The position numbers and the translations under genes were made by a program. The notes under the pieces were generated by a model. The model was not told where the DNA came from. It was given only the letters and a program-made list of their open reading frames with translations, and did no database searches. Positions 17,854 to 26,513 of a stretch of 64,000 nt of DNA are shown here, piece after piece; within the stretch, counting starts at the first letter, position 1; each line of letters opens with the position of its first letter. Source of the DNA: JAYVJH01 sp043777595 (GTDB lineage Bacteria > Bacteroidota > Bacteroidia > Cytophagales > Spirosomataceae); NCBI GenBank assembly GCA_043777595.1, contig JAYWHT010000089.1, forward strand, positions 39,940-103,939. Direction: 5' to 3'.

Positions 17854-19032
17854 TTATTCTACCTCCAACACAAGTCCTTTGAGGTAGCTACCCTCGGGGT
17901 GAAAAAGGCTCACGGGGTGGTCGGCGGGTTGGGTTATTTGGTGCAATACCCTCACCGAACGCCCCGCTTCGATAGCTGCCGAAACAATTGTGTTATAGAA
18001 AAGTTCTCTGTCAATGACTTGCGAACACGAGAAAGTAAATAAAATACCATTGGGCTTGAGCCGCTTGATACCCTCAATATTGAGCCGCTTGTAGCCCTGA
18101 ACAGCACGGTGTTTGGCGGCTATGTTTTTGGCAAAAGCAGGCGGGTCGAGCACAATTACGTCGTAGTCGTCGGTTGAGTTTTTTAAGAATGGCATCACGT
18201 CTTCGGCATAAGATTGATGATTGGCGATTGTCCCAAAATTAGCCGTTATGTTCTGATTTGTCAGTTCTATTGCTTTTTTGGACACATCAACCGAGTGAAC
18301 TTCTGCCGCACCTGCCGCTAAGGCATATACCGAAAACCCTCCCGAATAACAAAAAGCGTTAAGTACTTTTTTGTTTTTGGAGTAGCGTCCCAATAAGGCT
18401 CTGTTGTCTCGTTGGTCAATAAAAAAACCAGTCTTTTGACCTGTTTCCCAATCAATCATAAACGAGTTACTGTTTTCTGTAACTGCATGAGGAACAGTAC
18501 ATTGACCAAATAAATAGCCATTCTGTACGGTCTTTCCAAATTGGTCGGGCAGGGTGTCTGCGCTTTTTTGGTAAATGGCTTTGAGAGTGTCGCCAAAAAT
18601 ATTTTTGAGAGCCTCGGCCACATCGACCAGCACCCGATACATACCTACTGAGTGCGCCTGAATGACGGCTACGCCATCATAAACATCAATAATTAAACTC
18701 GGAAGCCCATCGCCCTCGCCATGAACTAATCGGTAGCAAGTGGTATTGATAAGTCCTAATTTTTGGCGTAACTCATACGCATTTTGTAGTTTTTGTTGCC
18801 AGAAATTTACGTTGATTTCGGTTTGCTGATGGCTAAAAATCTTAACAACAATGCTGCCATCGAAATAATGGCCTGTGGCGAGATAGACTTTTTTTGAATC
18901 AAAAACTTCGACAATATCACCATCGGCGGGTGAGCCAATGGTCTGTGCTACTGCTCCCGAAAACACCCATGGATGAAAACGCTTGACGGCTACTTCACGG
19001 CCAGACTTTAAAATGATTTGTGGGGATTGCAA
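17854..19032 (-). CDS. rlmI: 23S rRNA m5C methyltransferase RlmI-like (class I SAM, PUA domain)
   Basis: 392 residues starting at a TTG, because no in-frame ATG precedes the conserved start IILKSGREVAVKRFHPWVFSGA. The N-terminal PUA domain binds RNA. The catalytic part shows GFFIDQRDNR, the SAM-binding NAFCYSGGFSVYAL, the ribose-binding HSVDVSKKA and the catalytic VLDPPAF. The family methylates C1962 of 23S rRNA in E. coli. It ends 10 bp from the convergent fur-like gene. Confidence 0.9.
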   Translation of the reverse strand: MQSPQIILKSGREVAVKRFHPWVFSGAVAQTIGSPADGDIVEVFDSKKVYLATGHYFDGSIVVKIFSHQQTEINVNFWQQKLQNAYELRQKLGLINTTCYRLVHGEGDGLPSLIIDVYDGVAVIQAHSVGMYRVLVDVAEALKNIFGDTLKAIYQKSADTLPDQFGKTVQNGYLFGQCTVPHAVTENSNSFMIDWETGQKTGFFIDQRDNRALLGRYSKNKKVLNAFCYSGGFSVYALAAGAAEVHSVDVSKKAIELTNQNITANFGTIANHQSYAEDVMPFLKNSTDDYDVIVLDPPAFAKNIAAKHRAVQGYKRLNIEGIKRLKPNGILFTFSCSQVIDRELFYNTIVSAAIEAGRSVRVLHQITQPADHPVSLFHPEGSYLKGLVLEVE

Positions 19033-19130
19033 AATTAAGTTGTTGAGTTTTGAGTTGATGAATGTATATATTATTGGTTAGAAACATACACAAACCCCTC
19101 AGTTTAATACGAGAAACTAATCTTAAGTAA

Positions 19131-19168
19131 CAAATATCGGAAACTAATTGATATATTTCCGATATTTG
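19131..19168. promoter_or_regulatory. 13-bp perfect inverted repeat in divergent intergenic region
   Basis: CAAATATCGGAAA (19131-19143) and TTTCCGATATTTG (19156-19168) are perfect reverse complements with a 12-bp spacer. The site lies between the divergent rlmI-like and C25 peptidase genes, 34 bp before the peptidase ATG. No T-run follows, so an operator or a 5'-leader hairpin is more likely than a terminator. Confidence 0.5.
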
Positions 19169-19201
19169 GGCTAATAAATAATCACTCGTCATTTACATGG
19201 T

Positions 19202-22200
19202 ATGATACGCAAGACACTACTACACTTTGTATTTTCGTTTTTCATTTTTAATTTTTCACTTCTTACTTTCGCTCAGCGGTACGGAAATGAATGGATACGA
19301 TATGAGCAAAATTATATAAAAATGCCTGTTACTGAAACTGGTTTTTACAGAGTCATGCTATCGGATATTCAGAAAGCAGGGCTTACCGTTGATTTACCCC
19401 AAAAACTACAACTTTATCACCATGGGCAAGAAGTGGCCGTTACTGTAACGGGGTCTTACTTAGAGTTTTATGGTCTCAAAAACGACGGCGGCCAAGATAG
19501 TTTGCTATATCGCCCAGTATCGGCTCGTTCGCATCAATACCAAACATTGTATTCCGAAACAACCTATTATTTTTTGACCGTCGGTACTGCCAACGGAAAA
19601 CGTATTTTACAACATAATTTAACAAATAATCTCAATCTAAAGCCAGAGCAGTACCACCTTGAACAACAAGTACAGTTTTATAATGGCGAGTATTCTTTTA
19701 ATAATTTTCCTGGGCCTGTGCCTAATTTACAGCAAAGTTTTTATGAGCCTGGCGAGGGCTGGACGGGTGGCATGATTCGCAAAGATTCGCTTGCAATCTG
19801 GAACGTAAAACTAATTAACTGGCTCAATAGCAGTAGTTTATCAAAACCAAAATTTGAAATACTTATAAATGGGCGTAGTGATTTTTATCATCGGACTACA
19901 TTAAAACTAAATACCCGAACAGTTACAGATTTTGGTTGGATAGGCTACAAATCACAAAGTACAAGCACCGACATAGCACCAAATGAAATAACGGCAGACG
20001 GGCGTTTTAGTTTTTCGTTACAATCAAACCAAAAAGATGACTATGAAATTTACTCACTGTCGCTCTATAAAATAACCTATCCACAGACGTTTGATATGCT
20101 CGGCAAGGTTTCCAAAACGTTTTATTTGCCTGTCAATTCCAATAATTATTCACTCTTAAAAATCAATAATCCTCCAGCCAATGCCCAAGTTTATGACATC
20201 ACCGACCGTTATAATTTTGTAGCCTTGCAAAGTAGGGCAGAGGGCAGTAGTACTGTTGTTGAAATACCAAATACAAAGCAAGCCAGAACGATTTTGGTAA
20301 CGACCGAGCCAACCAAAAACACTACTTTGAGTTTGATTAAATTTGAAAACACCAATCCAGCCGCCTACAATTACCAAATCATCACACATGCCAGTATTTT
20401 GAGTGGCGCACAAGCCTTTGCCGACTACCGAAGTACAGCCGCAGGCGGTAGCTACAAAGTCAAAGTTACTGACATTCAGCAGCTTTACGATCAGTTTTCG
20501 TTTGGTGAGCATCACCCTATGGCCATCAGGCGGTATGCTGATTTTATACTGAACAGTGGTCAAAAGCCTTATTTGTTTTTGATTGGTCGGCCTTATACTT
20601 TTCCTGATTTTTTGAAAAACACACCCGACGACCTCGTACCGAGCATTGGCTACCCAGGTTCAGATATTTTGCTTACGGCTGGCTTGGGTGGCGAGCCAGC
20701 AGACACACCAACACTACCTACTGGCCGACTGAATGTAACGCAAAATGGGCCAATATTAACCTATCTAAAAAAAGTACAAGATTTTGAAAATCAGACCAAT
20801 GGCGGGCTTTGGCGCAAAAATATGTTACATCTTAACGGCGGCAAGTCAGTAGGCGAAATTGAAAGTTTACGCTCGTCGTTATCGAGTCTCACGCCTATTG
20901 TGGGTAGTCAGTGGGTTGGTGGTCGTGTGTCGGCTATTTCAAAGTCCAGCCCTGTTGAGGTCGAAAACGTCAATATTTCTAAGCAACTCAACGACGGGCT
21001 GTCGTTGGTTACGTTTTTTGGTCATGCTTCGCCTACCGTTACCGACCTCAATATTGGCTTTGCTTCAACGGCAGGCAATGGGCTAAATAACCAAGGCAAA
21101 TACCCGATGATGTATTTTAATGGCTGTGCGGTGGGTAATGTTTTTTTTAGGTACAATACCATCACTACCGACTGGCTACTGGCACCCAACAAAGGTGCTG
21201 TGGTGGTGATGGCACATTCATACTGGAGTTTTTTGGCTTCGACCAATCAACATTTACAGGCACTCTACCAGACACTTTACAACAACAAAAGCTCGCTGAA
21301 TTGGGGAATTGGTCGAGTACATCAAGAAATAAACCGCAAACTGGCCAGCCAAGCCAATGACGAGTACGTGCTGTCGGGTATGCACCAAAGCGTGCTACAA
21401 GGCGACCCTGCCGTGGTGATTTACCCGCTCACTAAGCCCGACTATGAAGTAAGTAAATCGGGGCTTTTTGTTCAGGCCAAAAACCAAACTACGAGTTTGG
21501 GTAAGGCTGACTCGTTGCAAGTGGGTGTTTTTTTGAACAATCTGGGGCTGTACGACACGCAACAAAAAATAACGCTAAAAGTAAAATTGACATATACCAA
21601 CCAACAACCCGAAAAGCAAATTGTAGCCGCCGCCGTTGCTTACTCTGATACATTGTTGGTAACATTTAAAAACGAAACGGGTCTTCAAAAAATAGAAGTA
21701 ACTGCCGACCCCGCCCAGAGCATTGACGAACTCAACGAAAGCAACAACACGGCTTCGTTGGATATTGACTGGGCAAAAGCTGCTCAGACGGTGTCGTACC
21801 CCATCAGCACACAACCCGACAAATTGCCGCCAGCATTAGATGTATTGTTTGACAATGAGCGAATTACAAACGACGGAATAGTATCAAACAAGCCCGAAAT
21901 TAGTATATCGTTAGTCGAAGAAAATAAAATTAGTTTGACTGACACGGCCACCGTTGAGGTGTTTTTGAAGAAATGTGCTACCTGTAATTTTGAAAAAATA
22001 GCCAATAAAGCCTTAAATCTCAAAACCAATACCCAAAATACTTTACAGTTACTTTATACGCCAACATTGACAGCCAATACCTACGAAATGCTGGTAACAG
22101 GTCGAGATTTGGCCCAAAATGCGGTCGTGCCTTACCGCATTAGGTTTATAGTTGGCGGCAACAGTCCTATATCGTTTCGGGTGTTTCCCAATCCAGCGCA

Positions 22201-22447
22201 ATTCTATACCAAGTTCGAGGCCATTGTGCAGAGCGATACCAAGCCCGTACAATTCAAGGCAAAAGTAATAGATCTGTTGGGGCGAGTTGTTTTTGAACAA
22301 GCGCAAACTGCCAAAATCGGAACTAATACAATGCCTTGGCAACCAGCCGAAAGCCTCAACAATGGCTCGTATATTTACCAAACAGAACTTGTGTGGGCAG
22401 ACGGCAAAATCGAAAAACAGTCGGGGACTGTGGTGGTAAGTCGCTAA
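19202..22447 (+). CDS. T9SS-exported C25-family (gingipain-type) cysteine peptidase
   Basis: 1081 residues. The signal peptide is Phe-rich and ends LLTFAQ. The C25 catalytic domain is at about residues 390-745, with the catalytic His in TFFGHASP (near 606) and the nucleophile Cys in YFNGCAVGN (near 642). A CARDB-like Ig segment follows (VEVTADPAQSIDELNESNN region). The last 85 residues form a type A T9SS sorting domain (FRVFPNPAQ ... NGSYIYQTEL ... SGTVVV). The architecture resembles PorU, the T9SS sortase, but PorU is normally encoded next to porV, which is absent here. A secreted or surface protease is therefore the safer call. It overlaps the SNF2 stop by 4 bp. Confidence 0.82.
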   Translation: MIRKTLLHFVFSFFIFNFSLLTFAQRYGNEWIRYEQNYIKMPVTETGFYRVMLSDIQKAGLTVDLPQKLQLYHHGQEVAVTVTGSYLEFYGLKNDGGQDSLLYRPVSARSHQYQTLYSETTYYFLTVGTANGKRILQHNLTNNLNLKPEQYHLEQQVQFYNGEYSFNNFPGPVPNLQQSFYEPGEGWTGGMIRKDSLAIWNVKLINWLNSSSLSKPKFEILINGRSDFYHRTTLKLNTRTVTDFGWIGYKSQSTSTDIAPNEITADGRFSFSLQSNQKDDYEIYSLSLYKITYPQTFDMLGKVSKTFYLPVNSNNYSLLKINNPPANAQVYDITDRYNFVALQSRAEGSSTVVEIPNTKQARTILVTTEPTKNTTLSLIKFENTNPAAYNYQIITHASILSGAQAFADYRSTAAGGSYKVKVTDIQQLYDQFSFGEHHPMAIRRYADFILNSGQKPYLFLIGRPYTFPDFLKNTPDDLVPSIGYPGSDILLTAGLGGEPADTPTLPTGRLNVTQNGPILTYLKKVQDFENQTNGGLWRKNMLHLNGGKSVGEIESLRSSLSSLTPIVGSQWVGGRVSAISKSSPVEVENVNISKQLNDGLSLVTFFGHASPTVTDLNIGFASTAGNGLNNQGKYPMMYFNGCAVGNVFFRYNTITTDWLLAPNKGAVVVMAHSYWSFLASTNQHLQALYQTLYNNKSSLNWGIGRVHQEINRKLASQANDEYVLSGMHQSVLQGDPAVVIYPLTKPDYEVSKSGLFVQAKNQTTSLGKADSLQVGVFLNNLGLYDTQQKITLKVKLTYTNQQPEKQIVAAAVAYSDTLLVTFKNETGLQKIEVTADPAQSIDELNESNNTASLDIDWAKAAQTVSYPISTQPDKLPPALDVLFDNERITNDGIVSNKPEISISLVEENKISLTDTATVEVFLKKCATCNFEKIANKALNLKTNTQNTLQLLYTPTLTANTYEMLVTGRDLAQNAVVPYRIRFIVGGNSPISFRVFPNPAQFYTKFEAIVQSDTKPVQFKAKVIDLLGRVVFEQAQTAKIGTNTMPWQPAESLNNGSYIYQTELVWADGKIEKQSGTVVVSR

Positions 22448-25400
22448 CTAAACAAATCAATAATATCGTCTTGCGATAGTTTTTTGATAAAACCAGCCTC
22501 GGCACTTATTAGGTCGTCGGCGAGGTCTTTTTTGCGTTGTTGGAGCAGTAATATTTTTTCTTCTACACTGTCTTTACATATCATTTTGTAGGCAAATACC
22601 TTCTTGGTTTGGCCTATGCGGTGCGTGCGGTCGATGGCTTGCGCTTCTACGGCGGGGTTCCACCAAGGGTCAATCAAATATACATAGTCGGCTTCGGTGA
22701 GGTTGAGGCCCACGCCACCTGCTTTGAGGCTCATCAAAAACACCCGACAGTTTTGGTCGTTCTGAAAACGATTGACACGGTCGGCACGGTCGGTAGTTTG
22801 GCCGTCTAAGTACTCGTAAGGAATGTTGTTTTTTTCGAGATGGGTTTTGATTAAGTCTAACATTTTCAAGAACTGACTGAATATCAGAATCTTATGGTTC
22901 GAGGCGTTTTCTTCAATCTCACGGGTTATTTCTTCCAACTTAGCCGACTCGTTGCCATAGTCGGCATCGTCAGACAGTAGGGCGGGGGAGTCGCATATTT
23001 GGCGGAGTTTCATCAAGGCTTCCAGTATCAAGAAACTACTTTTGTTCATGCCCTCGGTAGCCATTTTGTCGGCTATTTGCTGGCGGTATTTTTCTCTGAA
23101 TGTTTCATAGACTTTGCGCTGTTTTTTGCCCATTTCGCAGTACAAAATCGTCTCGGTTTTGTCGGGCAAATCTTTGGCTACTTCTTCTTTGGTGCGTTTG
23201 AGCATAAACGGATAGATGAGCTTGCGTAGCTCAGTGGCTTTTTCTTTATCCTGAAATTTGTCTATCGGATTGGCATACTCGGACTTAAAAAATTCGCCAC
23301 CACCCAAAAACCCAGGATTCAGAAACTCCATCTGCGAGTACAAATCAAAGGTATTGTTTTCGACAGGCGTACCCGTCATCGTGATTCTGTTTTTGGCTTT
23401 CAGTAGCCTTACAGCCTTTGAGGTAAGCGAGTCAGGGTTTTTGACGGCCTGCGATTCGTCTAATATTATGTAGTTGAATTTGTATTTTTGCAACATCTCA
23501 ACATCGCTCCTCATCGTGCCGTAAGTGGTCAAGATTATATCGAATTGATTGAAATAGTCCGTTTTTTTTACTCTATCCAATCCTCGATGAACGTGAACTG
23601 TAATGTCGGGTGCAAACTTAGTAACTTCGGCTTGCCAGTTAAAAATCAAAGACGTAGGCACAACGACCAAGTTGGTAGCCTCGGAATTTTGGTTTTTTTG
23701 GTTCAACAAAAAAGCCAGTACTTGCAGCGTTTTACCCAAACCCATATCGTCGGCAAGGCAACCGCCCCAGCCAAAATCATCTAAAAAATTCAACCATTTA
23801 TAACCTTCTTCTTGATAAATACGCAACTCTGCTTTGAGGTTGGTAGGCAGCGGTATAGACTGTATTTCTTTAAAATTGAGCAATTTTTGTTTTTTGTCGA
23901 ACAGTTCTTGCTGGATTTCGTAGTTGTCAATTTCGTCAGTGAGTTCGTCAATGAGCGAAAAGTGCATTTTGGAAAGTTTGATGTTGTCGCCCTTTACAAT
24001 CCCAAATTTTAAAAGCGGCTCAATGCGCTTTATCCAGTCTTCGGGGAGTAGTCCGAGTGTACCGTCTTTGAGTTCTACATAGTTTTGTTTTTTGAGTAGT
24101 GCTTTTTTTGCATCTGAGAGCGATACGTGCTGGTCGCCAAAATCAAGGCCGACTTCCATATCAAACCAGTCAATACCCGACGAAGCCCTGATGTTGAACT
24201 TCCCACGGTTGGAGTTGAACTTCATTTTGCGGAGGTCTTTTTGGCCCAATACCTCGATGTTTCGTTGTTTGATTTCGTCAAAAAAGCCAAAAAGCCAGTT
24301 GTCTTTCATTACGTCGTTGAACGGCACATAAAAAAATGGGTGTTCGTTTTGGTCTTCAAACGTTGGGTGCAGAGTTGCGATACCGTCCCAGGCTATTTTT
24401 TCGGCTTCGGGGCTGCGTTGCATCATCACAATCTTGTCGTCTTCGTAGGTGGCTTTGCTACGGCGTTGGTCTTGCATAAACTCTAATGGCTCGCCTCCGT
24501 CGGGGTTTTCGTACAAAAACATCGGTACAATCAGCAAGTTTTCATCGTCTTCTTTGAGGTATAGTCGAACATTGGCATAGACCAAATTTTGAGATTCTAC
24601 GGTTTGTCGTGTCTGAAACGTTACATCAAACTGCTCCGTCATGGGTATTACCCAGTCAGTCAAAAAGGTATCAGCAAATTCTTTTCGGACACGCATTTTG
24701 TAGCCGTTTTTCTTGAAATAATCAACCATTTCGGCATCGGCTGGCGTAGCCCACTTAAAAAGTGTATTGTTGCGATATATTCCCAACCAATAAGATTTAA
24801 AATCCGCAACATTTGCCAATTCGGTCGGTTTGTTTTCTTCAATATCAATATATGGCTCTAACGATACAAAGTCTCGGTCTTCTTTTAGTATAAAATAAGG
24901 CTTAACGGGCTGCCTCAAAACCGTTACTGGTTTTAGGTCATTGCTTGTACCGACATATTCATTGTTGGTCGTAAAGATCAACTTATCGCCTAATTTCTGA
25001 AAAACCTGTTCTAATTTTTTGCCCACCCAAGCCCTTGCTTTTTGTTGGTATTCAGGTGTGAGTTCGTTCATCGAAAAATATGTACTCAATCCCCACTGCT
25101 GTTTGCGGGCATATTCTCTCAGATTTTCTATTTTAAAACTCTCTGTCAGTTTTAGCAGCTTTATGTCGGCTTCGTCCATGTCGGGCAGCTCTTCTTGAAC
25201 ACCGTACCTGTAGTTTTTGTTGTTAATGACTTTGATATAAGTCAGTTTTTTGGTTTTGGGAGTGAGTTTGGCTGACTGTGCGGCAAAACCAAAGTCAAAA
25301 AGGTTATTTTCGCCCAATGGCCAAAAATTATAGAGCATCACTCGCTGGTCTTCTTCGGCTATGGCTTCTTGGACGGGTGCAACAGAAAACTCAAAAGCCT

Positions 25401-26238
25401 GTGGTTTGATGAGCTGATTGCTAATGGTTTTCCAGTTTTGAAAGCCACCAATTTTCTGAATCGTGGGGTCGAGTTTGAGTAGTTGTAGCTGGCCGTTGGC
25501 TGTGATTTTAAAATCAAATTTACCTTTCAATTCGTCGTTCATCGAAAAACCATACTCTGCCAATATTTTATTTTTTTCAGCCGACCAGTCTCGCATCATT
25601 TCAAAGGCATTGTCGCCAAAACGCTCTCTGATGGCTCTAAAAGCCGCCAATTTATGGGCGCAGAGTGGCATTTGTATGCGTTCGTTGCAGGAGCAAGATG
25701 TATGAATCTGTTTGGTGTTTTGAATGGCCATTAGCCGTACTTTCCATTCTTCTTTTTTATATGTTACCGTACATTCGGCTAAGCCATCTTTGGCGGTGTT
25801 GATTTTGACAGTATTTATCAAATTGCGGTTAGTCCAATCGGCAGGCATCACCGATTCTTTGAGATATTCGTCTGCAATACGTGGAAACATTACCATCGAT
25901 GACATCATTTGGTAGTATGTAGGCGTAAAATTAGTAGGTAGTCTATCCAAAATATACAAAATAGCCGCCACTCGGTGTTTGCAGATGCCACCCAAATTGT
26001 AAGGACAAGAGCAGTTAGTTTTGATATTGGGCGTATTGAAGTCGCTGATATCGACCAAATACTTATTGCCATAATATTCGCTCTCGACCCTAAACTCGGC
26101 GAAGCCACGCCCACTGATGTCCATACTTTTGAGTTTGTAGCTACCACCCCTAAAAATAGAGCGGCCTTTGGACATAATTTGCGGCTGGGTATTGGCTTTG
26201 AGGTATTTGGCGAGTGGGGTTTCTTGTTCGACGGCCAT
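22444..26238 (-). CDS. SNF2-family DNA-dependent ATPase/helicase with SWIM zinc fingers
   Basis: 1264 residues from the ATG at 26238 (MAVEQETPL); an upstream in-frame extension is not needed. Two SWIM-like CxC...CxH zinc fingers occur near residues 61-80 (CSCPYNLGGICKHRVA) and 185-205 (CSCNERIQMPLCAHK). A long insert follows, then the SF2 core: DDMGLGKT (Walker A, near 832), ILDESQAVKN (DEAH box as DESQ), LMSLKAGGVGLNLTEADYV and the arginine-finger DRTHRIGQTKKV. Such proteins remodel DNA-protein complexes and are linked to repair and transcription recycling. TATTTTTG at 26264-26271 on this strand is a candidate -7 box. Confidence 0.93.
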   Translation of the reverse strand: MAVEQETPLAKYLKANTQPQIMSKGRSIFRGGSYKLKSMDISGRGFAEFRVESEYYGNKYLVDISDFNTPNIKTNCSCPYNLGGICKHRVAAILYILDRLPTNFTPTYYQMMSSMVMFPRIADEYLKESVMPADWTNRNLINTVKINTAKDGLAECTVTYKKEEWKVRLMAIQNTKQIHTSCSCNERIQMPLCAHKLAAFRAIRERFGDNAFEMMRDWSAEKNKILAEYGFSMNDELKGKFDFKITANGQLQLLKLDPTIQKIGGFQNWKTISNQLIKPQAFEFSVAPVQEAIAEEDQRVMLYNFWPLGENNLFDFGFAAQSAKLTPKTKKLTYIKVINNKNYRYGVQEELPDMDEADIKLLKLTESFKIENLREYARKQQWGLSTYFSMNELTPEYQQKARAWVGKKLEQVFQKLGDKLIFTTNNEYVGTSNDLKPVTVLRQPVKPYFILKEDRDFVSLEPYIDIEENKPTELANVADFKSYWLGIYRNNTLFKWATPADAEMVDYFKKNGYKMRVRKEFADTFLTDWVIPMTEQFDVTFQTRQTVESQNLVYANVRLYLKEDDENLLIVPMFLYENPDGGEPLEFMQDQRRSKATYEDDKIVMMQRSPEAEKIAWDGIATLHPTFEDQNEHPFFYVPFNDVMKDNWLFGFFDEIKQRNIEVLGQKDLRKMKFNSNRGKFNIRASSGIDWFDMEVGLDFGDQHVSLSDAKKALLKKQNYVELKDGTLGLLPEDWIKRIEPLLKFGIVKGDNIKLSKMHFSLIDELTDEIDNYEIQQELFDKKQKLLNFKEIQSIPLPTNLKAELRIYQEEGYKWLNFLDDFGWGGCLADDMGLGKTLQVLAFLLNQKNQNSEATNLVVVPTSLIFNWQAEVTKFAPDITVHVHRGLDRVKKTDYFNQFDIILTTYGTMRSDVEMLQKYKFNYIILDESQAVKNPDSLTSKAVRLLKAKNRITMTGTPVENNTFDLYSQMEFLNPGFLGGGEFFKSEYANPIDKFQDKEKATELRKLIYPFMLKRTKEEVAKDLPDKTETILYCEMGKKQRKVYETFREKYRQQIADKMATEGMNKSSFLILEALMKLRQICDSPALLSDDADYGNESAKLEEITREIEENASNHKILIFSQFLKMLDLIKTHLEKNNIPYEYLDGQTTDRADRVNRFQNDQNCRVFLMSLKAGGVGLNLTEADYVYLIDPWWNPAVEAQAIDRTHRIGQTKKVFAYKMICKDSVEEKILLLQQRKKDLADDLISAEAGFIKKLSQDDIIDLFS

Positions 26239-26321
26239 ATTGTATTTGGTTTTTGAATTTTCGCAAAAATACAAATTTTGATGCGCAATAAATAATTTAA
26301 TGGTTTGATAATTTATATTTC

Positions 26322-26420
26322 AATGTCGTTTAGTTAAGAAAATAAGTAGTTTGTGAATACGCAAACCACGGTAGCCAACCGAGTTTGGTGCCTTCACCGA
26401 ACTCTTAACTAAACGACATT
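26322..26420 (-). mobile_element. Palindromic MITE-like element E1
   Basis: 99 bp with perfect 17-bp inverted ends (26322-26338 and 26404-26420, reading AATGTCGTTTAGTTAAG and its complement). Inside are further hairpins: GAGTTTGGTG with CACCGAACTC, GTTTGTG with CGCAAAC, and CGGT with ACCG. Its reverse complement matches element E2 (32310-32387) at about 72 of 78 positions. It is 93 bp upstream of hsdM and has no coding capacity. Confidence 0.75.
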
Positions 26421-26513
26421 TATTTATGACTAATTTTTTTTCTGAAAATTATTTTCTGATGTACCTAATCAAGTATTGATTTATATTGCGGCCAAATAGA
26501 CAAAAACAAATAT

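Noticed and set aside
19202..22447. Naming the C25 peptidase porU
   Set aside because: Architecture is compatible, but porV is absent next to it and no alignment could be run.
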